A stretch of 64,000 nucleotides of DNA from Halobacteriales archaeon YIM A00013. GTDB lineage: Archaea; Halobacteriota; Halobacteria; Halobacteriales; Haloarculaceae. The stretch lies in the NCBI GenBank assembly GCA_025041195.1, contig JAKCFM010000001.1:868001-932000 (forward strand), given 5' to 3'. The notes beneath the pieces are model-generated. The model ran no database searches. It was not told where the DNA came from and was given only the letters and a program-made list of their open reading frames with translations. This document shows positions 14,761 to 23,680 of this stretch, piece by piece (positions within the stretch are counted from its first letter, which is position 1; the number at the start of each line of letters is the position of its first letter). A program made the position numbers and the translations under genes.

Positions 14761-15144
14761 TTATTTCACAGCCGTGGGTTTTATTTCGACCAACAATTCG
14801 GGGAATGCCAAGCGGTCTACCCCCAATAGCGTGCAGCTTGGTTCTTCAAAGTGGTCGGTTAGTAGGTCCCAATTCTCGAATAAGCGGTCGACATCTGTAG
14901 TATAACAGTCGATCTGTACGACATCTTCGAAATCAAAGCCAGCATCTGTGAGGACCGTTTTCATATTCTCCAGGACCTGCTTCGTTTGTGCACGCATATC
15001 ATCATGATGTACTGGATTGCCTTCGGCATCCATTGACGTCTGGCCTGCGCAGTACAGCACGCGGTCGCTGTCACTGATCTCTATCGCTTGGGAATACCCA
15101 AACTCGCCCTGCCAGTCCCAGGGATTGATGTGTTTCTGGTTCAT
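14761..15144 (-). CDS. RidA family protein (YjgF/YER057c/UK114)
   Basis: A 127-residue RidA-fold protein (YCAGQTSMDAEGNPVHHDDMRAQTKQVLENMKTVL and the C-terminal LLVEIKPTAV). True RidA deaminases use an Arg before the end of the domain to bind the imine carboxylate; here that position reads LVEIKPT, so the substrate may differ. Adjacent to an epimerase-type dehydrogenase three bases downstream. Confidence 0.88.
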   Translation of the reverse strand: MNQKHINPWDWQGEFGYSQAIEISDSDRVLYCAGQTSMDAEGNPVHHDDMRAQTKQVLENMKTVLTDAGFDFEDVVQIDCYTTDVDRLFENWDLLTDHFEEPSCTLLGVDRLAFPELLVEIKPTAVK

Positions 15145-15270
15145 TTAATTTTCACCCTTCAACCATGATCCATTCACTTGTTCGTCTTGTTCCATTGCAT
15201 ACTACGCAAAGTTCAGAGTGACAATAACAATTTCCTGAACATCATTCTGGTAACCATATGATCATTTTCT

Positions 15271-15584
15271 TCACTGTCGCTTTGGGGTCTTTTTCACAGA
15301 GAGAGTCGCACTGTTGACGAAATTGACTGCTAGGACAGTAAACACGCAGTGCAGAGCGGTAGTTGGTGAGATGCGGATTGCGCGCTTGAGAAGAATGACC
15401 GTGCCAGTACCACAAGACCGACGATAGTGAGACCAATCCCGTGACCCTGGGCGAGATCATTTGTCGCAGCCCCACCATGTCCGGCGGCTGCAACTGGCAT
15501 CTGCGTCAGTACGAATACAATGATAACCACAAAGGGTAGGGTTTGCGGGCACGATTTCGTTCGTATGATCTCGTGTTCACTCAC
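15271..15584 (-). pseudogene. Frameshifted small membrane protein gene
   Basis: Two overlapping frames each encode half of one plausible membrane protein. The first half carries a signal-like segment (FVVIIVFVLTQMPVAAAGHGG) and GIGLTIVGLVVL. Then near 15405-15415 the sense moves to another frame with TGTVILLKRAIRISPTTAL and a final membrane segment. The stop of the second half is at 15271. It overlaps the start of the rightward wHTH membrane gene. Probably a broken gene; a sequencing error would also explain it. Confidence 0.4.
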
Positions 15585-16026
15585 AATGGGGCTTATAACT
15601 CTCTCTGGGGTCGCTTTCGGGACTGTTGCTGTGGGCGGTGGCTACCTCACCGCTCGTGAGGGCCAACCCTGGTTAAGCAACCGCTCACCGTTCACTGCTG
15701 GTGACGTGAGCGAACACGGAGATGATGGAGCTACACAGCTGTACACTGACGCATCGACGGAATCGGCACCATCCTCTCAAGCAGGCATTCTAGACGTTCT
15801 GCCCCACGATGAGACACGAATCATTGAACCGGTGCTGACGTCACCCGGCATTACGCAACGTGAGCTGCGAGACCGCGCTGACTTTTCAAAAGCAAAAATC
15901 AGCCAGTCCGTGACCGATCTCGAAAAGCGCGGATTGCTTTACAGGGAGGAGTACGGCCGGACATATCGTCTCTATCCGGACAAATCGCTAACTGGTGTGG
16001 AAGCGCCACGGTCCGATTCTGAATGA
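15565..16026 (+). CDS. Membrane-anchored winged-helix regulator
   Basis: From ATG 15565 the product is 153 residues: one N-terminal membrane segment (LITLSGVAFGTVAVGGGYL), a polar linker, and a C-terminal winged helix (ITQRELRDRADFSKAKISQSVTDLEKRGLLYREEYGRTYRLYP). The family is common in haloarchaea as membrane-bound MarR/TrmB-like proteins. An upstream in-frame start at 15520 adds residues without a membrane signal and is less likely. Target genes unknown; the broken membrane-protein gene beside it is a candidate partner. Confidence 0.75.
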   Translation: MISCSLTMGLITLSGVAFGTVAVGGGYLTAREGQPWLSNRSPFTAGDVSEHGDDGATQLYTDASTESAPSSQAGILDVLPHDETRIIEPVLTSPGITQRELRDRADFSKAKISQSVTDLEKRGLLYREEYGRTYRLYPDKSLTGVEAPRSDSE

Positions 16027-16100
16027 CCGATCACAAGATTTGTTGTGAAGATACTCTCCCGCCGATTGATACTGGGCACCGCTCACAGTAACCACTAGGT

Positions 16101-16739
16101 ATGAAATACATCCGGTTAACGCTCCCGCATGACGTCATTGCTCCTGCTTCAGTGATTACTACGGGTCGCCTTCTCAATATCCAGCTTCTTCCAGATGAGA
16201 CGATTCTTCAGCTCTCACTAGTTCACGCGGATCCCGATGCGCTTCTCGCTGCCCTTGAGACAGTGGATAGGCCGGAGCAGTTAGCGTACGAAGTGGTAGA
16301 GACACAACAGGATCACTGGTACGTCTATCAGCATTGTCAGCCAACGGCACAGGCATTGACACTCCTTCAGCTGTTCAATGACCATCAACTCATGATCATG
16401 TTCCCAGTCATCTTTGATGATACAGGCTGCACGATTGAGATCATTGGCCGTGAGTCGGACGTTCAAAACGGGTTTGACGCGCTTCCCGATGACGTTCGTC
16501 AGCAAACTTCGATTGAGCGCGTGAGTGAGTACTCACCGCAAACAACAACACCGAGTTCCACCCTTACCAAGCGTCAGCGTGAGGTTCTTGATGCGGCAGT
16601 CACTGTCGGCTATTACGATGTTCCGCGCCGTGGTACTGCTACGGAAGTTGCTGCTGCGCTGGGCTGTGCCCCAAGCACGGCGTCTGAACATCTCCGAAAG
16701 ATCGAAGCCCGAGTTCTCTCCGCAATCGCCGCTAAATGA
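16101..16739 (+). CDS. Bat-type (HTH_10) transcription regulator
   Basis: A 212-residue protein whose C-terminal 55 residues are the bacterio-opsin-activator HTH (LTKRQREVLDAAVTVGYYDVPRRGTATEVAAALGCAPSTASEHLRK). The N-terminal 150 residues are a sensory-type domain without a recognised ligand motif. One of four such regulators in the window. The following methyltransferase gene, 125 bases on, could be a target; this is inference. Confidence 0.85.
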   Translation: MKYIRLTLPHDVIAPASVITTGRLLNIQLLPDETILQLSLVHADPDALLAALETVDRPEQLAYEVVETQQDHWYVYQHCQPTAQALTLLQLFNDHQLMIMFPVIFDDTGCTIEIIGRESDVQNGFDALPDDVRQQTSIERVSEYSPQTTTPSSTLTKRQREVLDAAVTVGYYDVPRRGTATEVAAALGCAPSTASEHLRKIEARVLSAIAAK

Positions 16740-16863
16740 ATCCCCGTTCGAATAGTTCCGGAGAGAATTTCCCACGAGCGTTTGACGAACGGAGTTCGTC
16801 GTGTCATAAATGGTCATAGATACCTTGCACTGCTGTTTCCCCCGACAAACCGTTTGAACGAGT

Positions 16864-17481
16864 ATGGGAACCGAATATACGACCACGGAGATCAAGCAGA
16901 AGTACGATGACTCCGCCAGCAGGTACGCTTTCACTGAGCCTGTACAGGAGTTACTCGGCGTTAAGCGGCTCAGGCGTCGGCTGGTGGGGCAAGCATCCGG
17001 AAGGGTGCTAGAGGTTGCATGCGGAACGGGGGCGAACTTCCCGTATTATCCACCGGATTGTGAAATCACGGCCGTCGATCTGAGTTCTGAGATGATTGAT
17101 ATCGCCAAACAGCGGGCCGAGAAACAAGGTTTGGATATCGAATTTCGGCGCATGGACGCTGAAGCACTTGCGTTTCCGGACGACCGGTTCGATACCGTGG
17201 TGTCGACGTTGACGCTGTGTACCTTCCCCGATCCCGTTGGCGCACTCCGTGAGATGCAGCGGGTCATGAAACCGGATGGTCGAATCCTCTTGGTAGAACA
17301 TGGACGGAGTGATAACCGGCTGGTCGCGTGGTTCCAGGACGTCCGAGCGGACGCCCACGCCCAACAATTGGGCTGTCATTGGAATCGGGAACCGCTTGAA
17401 CTCGTAACGGAAGGTGGGCTCTCTCCGGTCGCCACGAGACGGACGTTTCTGGGGATCTTCCATGAAATCGAGGCGAAATGA
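16864..17481 (+). CDS. Class I SAM-dependent methyltransferase
   Basis: A 205-residue methyltransferase. SAM motif I is VLEVACGTGANFPYYP (about residues 45-60), followed by AVDLSSEMIDIA and the motif TLCTFPDPVGALREMQRVMKPDGRILLVEHG, as in UbiE/phosphatidylethanolamine-methyltransferase-like enzymes. The substrate cannot be read from sequence. A strong hairpin follows 78 bases after the stop. Confidence 0.85.
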   Translation: MGTEYTTTEIKQKYDDSASRYAFTEPVQELLGVKRLRRRLVGQASGRVLEVACGTGANFPYYPPDCEITAVDLSSEMIDIAKQRAEKQGLDIEFRRMDAEALAFPDDRFDTVVSTLTLCTFPDPVGALREMQRVMKPDGRILLVEHGRSDNRLVAWFQDVRADAHAQQLGCHWNREPLELVTEGGLSPVATRRTFLGIFHEIEAK

Positions 17482-17558
17482 ATATCTTCGGATTGGTTTG
17501 CAGTCTCGCAGGAATCTCTCGGTTTTTACCGCATAGATGAGTGGAGGCCGTTTGGCTC

Positions 17559-17583
17559 ACCAGAACTGCTCCGCAGTTCTGGT
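17559..17583. terminator. Strong hairpin, possible terminator
   Basis: Perfect 11-base arms ACCAGAACTGC and GCAGTTCTGGT with a three-base loop. It follows the methyltransferase gene, but no T run follows it, so an inserted palindromic element is an alternative. Confidence 0.45.
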
Positions 17584-17706
17584 TAGCAGCCAGACGCAAT
17601 CCGTCCGCCTGATCACAAGCATCCGCCCTTTTCCTGCCATTTGAAGGCCAGCGATTGGTACACCTCCTCCGCCCGTCGGTAGATCAGGTGTGATGCAACA
17701 CAGCGA

Positions 17707-18057
17707 TTAATGGCAGCTCATTCCCATTCCGCCATCGTTCATCATGCTTCCCATACCAGAATTGGCAGTCTGACTCGATTCAGTTCCGTTCATCATCTGC
17801 ATACACGTCTGCATCATCCCACTACATTGCTCCATCTGCGAGCCATTATCGTCTTCCAGCATCCGCATGCACTGATCCATGGACATATTCCCATGGGCTT
17901 CCATCAATTTCTGACACTCATCACTCATATTTGACGGTGTCGTCCCATCTGCCTCCGTGCGCTTGTTGGTGTCGTAGATTCCCATCGCGCTAACGACACT
18001 AACAGCACTCAGTACGATGGCGATAGCAACCACGACGGCGACTGTTGTTGTACGCAT
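17707..18057 (-). CDS. Exported Met/Cys-rich protein, probable metal binder
   Basis: A 116-residue protein with an N-terminal signal/anchor (MRTTTVAVVVAIAIVLSAVSVVSAMG) and a mature part unusually rich in Met, Cys and His (DQCMRMLEDD, EQCSGMMQTCMQMMN, GMGSMMNDGGMGMSCH). Such Met/Cys clusters bind soft metals, above all Cu(I). A copper pump and its regulator lie 7-10 kb downstream. A periplasm-side copper chaperone or sink is the likely role; no defined family is recognised. Confidence 0.7.
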   Translation of the reverse strand: MRTTTVAVVVAIAIVLSAVSVVSAMGIYDTNKRTEADGTTPSNMSDECQKLMEAHGNMSMDQCMRMLEDDNGSQMEQCSGMMQTCMQMMNGTESSQTANSGMGSMMNDGGMGMSCH

Positions 18058-18437
18058 TACTCAGTTCACCACACTCACGACTTGAGTCCAGTGAGGGTAA
18101 CAGTATGGGCGTGAACACACTGTCTCATATCCGTCTATAGCGTTTTTCCAGCGTTCTAAGCGTTCACCTCATCCTGGGACCGTTCATACGACTGAATCTA
18201 CGCAATACAACGAAAACGACCATTTTCGAATGTGAATAGTCGCTCGAAACGTCCCTCCGAGATACTTTGATGGCGAGTATCAGTGAGGTGATGGATGGCG
18301 AGAGCAGTGTGGATTCTACGTGAACGCTGACAACTAAACGTGGCCCGATCATTCCATAGATTGCGACGTCTCCATTCCTGATAACCAGATAACAACACAA
18401 GCATCAGAAGGTCCTTTGGTATGGGTGACGTGATAAA
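18058..18437. other. Intergenic region, nothing assigned
   Basis: 380 bases between divergent genes. The last bases contain GGTGACGTGAT just before ATG 18438, a good Shine-Dalgarno for the peroxidase gene. I see no gene or repeat. Confidence 0.4.
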
Positions 18438-19745
18438 ATGCTAATGGCGGACCACGGTGACCGATCGATCGACGCGCCGGCCCAGATGATTCCGCGACGC
18501 ACTTTCGTCAAAGCGGCTGTTTCGATCGGCGGCTCTGCAGCGTTGGCTGCGTGTCTGAACCGGGAAGGGCCACCAGATCTTCCAACGGGACCGACAGATC
18601 TCGCGAGCCTTCCTGCGGGGCAACATGAATGGAACGACGCTCTCAGTACCGACGACCACGGGAATAATATCTCTCCCCGACATCACTTGTTATTATATCT
18701 AAATTACACGCAGGATGGACAACCATCGCCCGAAGATCGTCACACCATTGAAGAAGCGTTTCGATCACTTGACCGCGCGTATCAACGATCGAACGAAGGC
18801 CTGTTGTTCACAGTTGGCTATTCACCCACATATTTCGAGCGATTCGAGACGTTTCCAGAGGAAATCGACCTTCCCCAACCGACGGCGCTGGCACCCTTCG
18901 AGGATCCAGCGTTCGATACACCGGACACCATACTCCACCTCGCGAGCGATTATGGCTCGGTCGTGCTAGCGGCCGAGCAGGCCCTGTTTGGCGATCAAGA
19001 CACGGTCAATGATGTCGAGATGAAGGCGACGCTCACCGGTGTGTTCGAGCGCGCCGACCGTCGAACGGGGTTTACCGGCACGGGACTCCCCGCGGAAAAC
19101 CAGGACGTTGCGGGCATTCCAGATTCGAAGCCGGTGCCCGACGACGCACCCCTCTATATGGGTTTCAAATCGAATTTTAAGCGAAACCAGGCAAGTGAGG
19201 AACGGGTGACAATACAGAACGGTCCATTTGCAGGTGGAACAACGCAACACGTCTCATTGATCCGGCTGCACCTCCAACAGTGGTATGAACAAGATAGCCG
19301 TCATCACCGCGTTGCAACGATGTTCTGTCCAGCGCATGCTGACCAAGGCCTCGTCGAAGGAACTGGCGAAAACTTGGGCGACTCGTCCAAGATGACCGAG
19401 CAGGACTGTCCTGCACACACCACGGAGCACGCACAACAGCACGGTATCGTTGGTCACTCTCAAAAAACTGCACGGGCTCGTGAGAACGACAGTCCGGTTA
19501 TCATGCGACGAGATTTCAACTCAACTGATGACGATACGGCGAGCCTCCACTTTCTCTCACTCCAACGAACGATTAGCGATTTCGTCGACACACGAGAAGC
19601 GATGAATGGAACGGCCCTCTCCGAAAACGGAGCAGTCGGGCAACGAACCAACAACGGTATTCTCCAGTACATGACGGTTGAGCGGCGGGGTAACTATCTT
19701 CTTCCTCCTCGTTCACTGCGGGCCGTCCCACCTGCCCAACCATGA
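18438..19745 (+). CDS. Tat-exported lipoprotein, Dyp-type peroxidase-like
   Basis: A 435-residue protein. Residues 18-43 form a twin-arginine signal with a lipobox (RRTFVKAAVSIGGSAALAAC), so it is exported folded and lipid-anchored. The mature part (RHHLLLYLNYTQDG..., YMGFKSNFKRNQASEERVT, GGTTQHVSLIRL, FVDTREAMNGT) matches a haloarchaeal family related to Dyp-type heme peroxidases, which use an axial His and a distal Asp/Arg. Which His binds heme cannot be fixed here. The peroxidase activity is family-based. Confidence 0.7.
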   Translation: MLMADHGDRSIDAPAQMIPRRTFVKAAVSIGGSAALAACLNREGPPDLPTGPTDLASLPAGQHEWNDALSTDDHGNNISPRHHLLLYLNYTQDGQPSPEDRHTIEEAFRSLDRAYQRSNEGLLFTVGYSPTYFERFETFPEEIDLPQPTALAPFEDPAFDTPDTILHLASDYGSVVLAAEQALFGDQDTVNDVEMKATLTGVFERADRRTGFTGTGLPAENQDVAGIPDSKPVPDDAPLYMGFKSNFKRNQASEERVTIQNGPFAGGTTQHVSLIRLHLQQWYEQDSRHHRVATMFCPAHADQGLVEGTGENLGDSSKMTEQDCPAHTTEHAQQHGIVGHSQKTARARENDSPVIMRRDFNSTDDDTASLHFLSLQRTISDFVDTREAMNGTALSENGAVGQRTNNGILQYMTVERRGNYLLPPRSLRAVPPAQP

Positions 19746-20002
19746 CGGACGGGACGGAGGACGAACGTTTGGATTCTGCTCCGGATCAATCCCGAACAAT
19801 GCGAACTGTGGGACGATCTCCGCAACGTCACTGCAGAAGTCGGGCAGATTCGTCTGCAACAGCACTGAACGAACTGGGTACTCCTTGTCACCGTTACGTA
19901 TCCAGTTGATGAACCCACAACAGACGGTGACACCACTCCCACCGGGACCCATTTCATTATTAATAACTTATAAATAAATCTTGGATTCTGGTCTGAACGG
20001 AA

Positions 20003-20683
20003 TTAGGCTATAATAGCAAGATAATCTTCAGCACACCAGCCCACGTAATTGCTATCGTTCCATTTGACAGGTCGCCAGTCGTAACCGTCTATTTCCAACC
20101 TGGGGTAGTAGGCCCATCCGTCTGAGCCATTGGGCGCCGTTGTAACTATCTCTCCATCAAGGCCTGGTTTTGCCCGTGTGTTTAGATTGGCAACAGCGTT
20201 TACCATAGCACCATAACCATCATGCGGCGCGTCGCCCACGTAGGAGAGATATTCTGTGGCACACCAGCCTATGTAATAGTTTCCGTCCCAGCCGACGACC
20301 TGCCAGGTGTAGCCGTCCATCACCAAACTGCTGGATAGGACCGTCCCAGTTGCGTGGGGTGGCATCGTCACCGCCACATTCCCGCCGAGGCCTGGTTGGG
20401 ATCGTATATTTAGGTGGTCGGTGGGGGAGACACGAGTATCGCGACCATAATCAGCAGTCACGGCGTCCTCGCTCGATAACGAGTCGGAGCTCGTGCTCCT
20501 CTCAGCACTTTTGGGCGGCTCGGTAGCACTGGCAGCTCCGGTACTAACAGCAGTCCCCATCATCCCGACAATCCCGGTCGCTGCAGCTTTTTTCAGAAAG
20601 CTTCGGCGTCCTTCTGCAGTGTCGGTCTCAGTTCGGATCTCGTCGTACGATTCACTCACGGGTGTTGATTCGTCGGTTACCAT
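20003..20683 (-). CDS. Tat-exported protein with two SH3-like domains
   Basis: From ATG 20683 the product is 226 residues: a twin-arginine signal (GRRSFLKKAAATGIVGMMG), a Ser-rich linker, and two bacterial SH3-type repeats of about 65 residues (LNIRSQPGLGGNVAVTMPPHATGTV...WQVVGWDGNYYIGWCATEYL and LNTRAKPGLDGEIVTTAPNG...WRPVKWNDSNYVGWCAEDYL). Such domains bind cell-wall or surface glycans in bacteria; the ligand in an S-layer archaeon is unknown. Thirteen more codons upstream are possible but lack a signal. Confidence 0.8.
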   Translation of the reverse strand: MVTDESTPVSESYDEIRTETDTAEGRRSFLKKAAATGIVGMMGTAVSTGAASATEPPKSAERSTSSDSLSSEDAVTADYGRDTRVSPTDHLNIRSQPGLGGNVAVTMPPHATGTVLSSSLVMDGYTWQVVGWDGNYYIGWCATEYLSYVGDAPHDGYGAMVNAVANLNTRAKPGLDGEIVTTAPNGSDGWAYYPRLEIDGYDWRPVKWNDSNYVGWCAEDYLAIIA

Positions 20684-21018
20684 GTGGATCAATTCACCAC
20701 AAGAAAGATTAGATGCAGCCAATAATTACATTAATGGATGCGGAACTAATCATAGTCTATCGATGACGAACAATTAATTGGGCCGTTCTATACACATCCC
20801 CTGTTACTGGTGTCTGCGCCGGTGCAGCGAGCGTTGAGCTGGGTGTCTGCCCCCTACGGTTCGTCACTAATAACGACAGAGACGTGCTATCTATGCACAG
20901 TATGATGCGTCAGGACAAGTTACTACGATCGATGGCAACAGCGACTCTTTTTATTACCTAATATTTTTGGAAAAATCATCCAAGAAGCATATACAGCATT
21001 CTCTCTTACGGCGAAGAA
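20684..21018. other. Intergenic region, nothing assigned
   Basis: 335 AT-rich bases between divergent genes. TATA-like stretches occur near 20750 and 20950, but no gene, repeat or strong dyad is visible. Confidence 0.35.
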
Positions 21019-21204
21019 ATGCCACAAATCGAGGAAGAAATGTCAACTATTACGCTAACCCTTTGTAGCATCCAGGGGAGCATCGCTGGCGTTGGGTTAC
21101 TGGTCGTAGGGATTGGTACAGAGTATCCTCCGTTTTTCCTGTTAGGAGCTTTAGTATTTGTGATTTCTATAGTAATAACTATAATAATTCAATTTGTTAC
21201 CTGA
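21019..21204 (+). CDS. Small two-helix membrane protein
   Basis: A 61-residue ORF with two hydrophobic segments (IQGSIAGVGLLVVGIGT and FFLLGALVFVISIVITIIIQF). Such short membrane proteins are common in haloarchaea but this one is not assigned to a family. ATG 21043 (MSTITLTL) is an alternative start. No partner gene is evident. Confidence 0.5.
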   Translation: MPQIEEEMSTITLTLCSIQGSIAGVGLLVVGIGTEYPPFFLLGALVFVISIVITIIIQFVT

Positions 21205-21235
21205 TATACTAGTGTGTAACGAGATAAGCGATCTA

Positions 21236-21895
21236 TCACTGTTCATTCCGGTCAGTTTCCACGTCAAACCAGAGGTGGGTCACGTCGGGTGAGCCAACCA
21301 TCCTCGTCCGTTCTAGCTCGATCGGATCACTGTCGAGAGACTCGAACAAACGGATACCGTCGCCGAGGAGCACGGGCACGACATGGAGCTGTAGCTCATC
21401 AATGAGCCCAGCTTCGATGAACTGCTGGATCACGGTCGCGCCACCGACAATCTCGATGTCTTCGTCATCAACGGTGTCGCTTGCCCGTTTCAGGGCGCGC
21501 TCAATTCCGTCGGTTACGAAGTGAAACGTCGTTCCGCCGTCCATTTCGAGCGGTTCTCGTGGGTGGTGCGTGAGGACGAACACCGGAACCGCAAAGGGTG
21601 GGTCGTCACCCCAGTAGCCCTCGAATGGGTCATCTCCCCACGGTCCCTCGTCGTTGTCGAACATCCGTCGCCCCATTATGGCGGCTCCGACGTTCTCGTT
21701 CGATTCTGCCACGATCTCGGAGTCTCGATTGGTCTCGCCGCCATCATGACCATGCTGATCCTTCCAGCTTTCAGTATCCACCATCCACTCGTGGAGCTGC
21801 TCGCCACCATCGCCGAGCGGATTCTCTCGGCTGTCGTTTGGCCCGGCGATGTACCCATCCAAAGAAATCGATACGTTTGCGAATACGGTACCCAT
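21236..21895 (-). CDS. Dihydrofolate reductase/RibD C-terminal family protein
   Basis: A 219-residue protein of the RibD_C family. It has the N-terminal VFANVSISLDGYIAGP and the nucleotide-binding IEIVGGATVIQQFIEAGLIDELQLHVVPVLLGDGIRLF. Members reduce pterin- or pyrimidine-like substrates with NADPH, but many stand-alone copies like this one have no known substrate. It starts at its canonical N-terminus and stands alone. Confidence 0.85.
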   Translation of the reverse strand: MGTVFANVSISLDGYIAGPNDSRENPLGDGGEQLHEWMVDTESWKDQHGHDGGETNRDSEIVAESNENVGAAIMGRRMFDNDEGPWGDDPFEGYWGDDPPFAVPVFVLTHHPREPLEMDGGTTFHFVTDGIERALKRASDTVDDEDIEIVGGATVIQQFIEAGLIDELQLHVVPVLLGDGIRLFESLDSDPIELERTRMVGSPDVTHLWFDVETDRNEQ

Positions 21896-21971
21896 AGAAT
21901 TCTATTCTGTGCTGTGTGATAATAATATGCTCGGCCGTTCATCGTCGAGGTGATCAGTTGGTGGGAACGTA

Positions 21972-22583
21972 TTACCGGAGATAGAGCGACGAACAGAGGT
22001 GGTAGAGTGCAATCCCGAGGCCAAGGGCGGCGATCGACCATCCTCGAAGTGCAGGAATATTAGCAAGCGCCACGGTCAGGATGAGTATCCAGAGCCCACC
22101 GCCGTAGAACGCGTAATGTTCTGCTTTCCGGTTCTGGTACGCGTTGAGTAACAGTCCGATGTAGAGGTAGGCAACACCGAACATCGACCCGAACGCGACG
22201 AGCATGAAATACAGTCCGCCCTCCGCCTTTAACATGGGGAGAACCGGAATGAGTGCGCCAAGGAGTGCCACAATGCCGACAATAGCGGGATACTGCCATT
22301 TCTCCCAGTGCTGGAGACCAGTGGAGCGCCGATCGATGCCTGCGAAAGCGCGATTTGTTGCGATCTGCGTGAAATACAACACCCCACCCGCGTACAGCAC
22401 GAACCCCACTATCAAAAGCGGGTGCGGCTCGTGTGCGAGGAGTTGAATTGCCGGAAACAACAGCCCAAATGCCACGCCTTGTATGAGCCACCACTGTGAC
22501 CAGGAGGTATCCTGGTCGTTCAGTCCGTTCTCCTGATCGATCTCTGCCCGTGTGGTTTCGTCATTGGATTCGCTCTCAGACAT
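21972..22583 (-). CDS. Six-helix membrane protein, function unknown
   Basis: A 203-residue integral membrane protein: a polar N-terminus of about 28 residues, then six hydrophobic segments (for example LIQGVAFGLLFPAIQLL, YPAIVGIVALLGALIPVLP, LWILILTVALANIP). No transporter or enzyme motif is recognised. Its ATG overlaps the stop of a short upstream ORF (ATGTCTGA), suggesting a two-gene unit. Confidence 0.75.
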   Translation of the reverse strand: MSESESNDETTRAEIDQENGLNDQDTSWSQWWLIQGVAFGLLFPAIQLLAHEPHPLLIVGFVLYAGGVLYFTQIATNRAFAGIDRRSTGLQHWEKWQYPAIVGIVALLGALIPVLPMLKAEGGLYFMLVAFGSMFGVAYLYIGLLLNAYQNRKAEHYAFYGGGLWILILTVALANIPALRGWSIAALGLGIALYHLCSSLYLR

Positions 22584-22746
22584 CTCTGTTGGTGGACGGT
22601 TGATCGGTCGAGTACTCTGTAATCACTGTACACGGCAGTGATCCTCGGAGTTGGTTCTCCCGTGGCTTGCGGGGTTGATCGTTGTGCGAATTCGCCGTGG
22701 GGGACATTGGGTCTGCAGAGGGCTCCGCAGGGATTTCGCCTGTCAT
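22576..22746 (-). CDS. 56-residue disordered ORF coupled to the membrane protein
   Basis: From ATG 22746 a 56-codon ORF (MTGEIPAEPSADPMSPTANS) runs into the start of the membrane protein, sharing eight bases. An AT-rich TATA-like element lies about 36 bases upstream of its ATG. The product is proline- and serine-rich with no fold. The overlap supports expression as a leader or partner; the evidence is weak. Confidence 0.35.
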   Translation of the reverse strand: MTGEIPAEPSADPMSPTANSHNDQPRKPRENQLRGSLPCTVITEYSTDQPSTNRDV

Positions 22747-22876
22747 TGTGAGTATTTGTATACCACTTTGCCGTAGTAAAATAAATGTTATTGGGAAGAA
22801 CGTCAATCTGCACCGATTGGATTGGTATGTTCCAAACGAAGGTACAACCCCGAAGGGCACGAACTACTGACCGTTG

Positions 22877-23578
22877 ATGACCACAACCGATTCTGAGCGT
22901 GTGCTGTTCGTCGTAACGAATCACGATCAACTCGGAGCAACCAACGAACCAACGGGCTACTGGCTGAGCGAGGCGAGCCATCCGTATCACGTACTCACCG
23001 ACGCTGGCTTTTCTATCGATTTCGCCAGTCCGGAAGGGGGTGTCGCGCCGGTCGACCCAGAGAGCGAAGATCTCGACGACCCGATTAACGAGGCGTTCGT
23101 CGAATCAGACGCCTACACCGAACAGCTGCAGAACACGCAACCACTCGACGATATTGAACCCACTGCGTACGAAGGCATCGTTCTCGTCGGCGGACACGGG
23201 CCAATGTGGGATTTTCCCGACAACGAGCAGCTACAATCGCTACTTGCCCAGATCTACGAATCAGGAGGCGTTGTGGGGGCTGCCTGCCATGGTTCAGTCG
23301 GACTCGTGAACGTCCGGCTGTCGAACGGCGACCATCTGGTTGATGGAAAGCGTCTCACGTCATTCACCGACGAGGAAGAAGCGGAAGTTGCACTTACTGA
23401 TGCCGTTCCGTTCCTCCTCGAAACGAAACTCGAAGAACGAGGAGCTGACCACCACGCCAGTGATCCATGGGCAGAGTACGTTGAAGTCGATGGACGACTC
23501 GTTACTGGGCAGAATCCTGCTTCGGCGAAGGCGGTTGGAGAAGCGCTTGTACGAAAACTCGAATCATCGTCGGCGTGA
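22877..23578 (+). CDS. DJ-1/PfpI (Hsp31-like) family protein
   Basis: A 233-residue protein of the DJ-1/PfpI superfamily. It has the nucleophile elbow GAACHGSVGL with its Cys, a Glu in FASPEGGVAP, and VGGHGPMWDFPD, as in Hsp31-type glyoxalase III/deglycases. Likely detoxifies methylglyoxal or repairs glycation, by family. ATG 22877 is preferred over TTG 22874. It stands alone, 100 bases before a Bat-type regulator gene that may belong to the same stress response. Confidence 0.85.
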   Translation: MTTTDSERVLFVVTNHDQLGATNEPTGYWLSEASHPYHVLTDAGFSIDFASPEGGVAPVDPESEDLDDPINEAFVESDAYTEQLQNTQPLDDIEPTAYEGIVLVGGHGPMWDFPDNEQLQSLLAQIYESGGVVGAACHGSVGLVNVRLSNGDHLVDGKRLTSFTDEEEAEVALTDAVPFLLETKLEERGADHHASDPWAEYVEVDGRLVTGQNPASAKAVGEALVRKLESSSA

Positions 23579-23680
23579 ACACACGAAAACGGCGATAGGG
23601 GGATCCTCGTACGAGGGCGCGCACAGAACATTGGAATGTCCCAACCCACGGTTTAGGAACCTCGCCAACGTATCTTCACT

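Noticed and set aside
19713-19952. Open frames on both strands after the peroxidase gene
   Set aside because: One minus-strand frame and one plus-strand frame have some protein-like text (for example PEQCELWDDLRNVTAEVG), but none has a supported start or a recognisable family; it may be gene debris.
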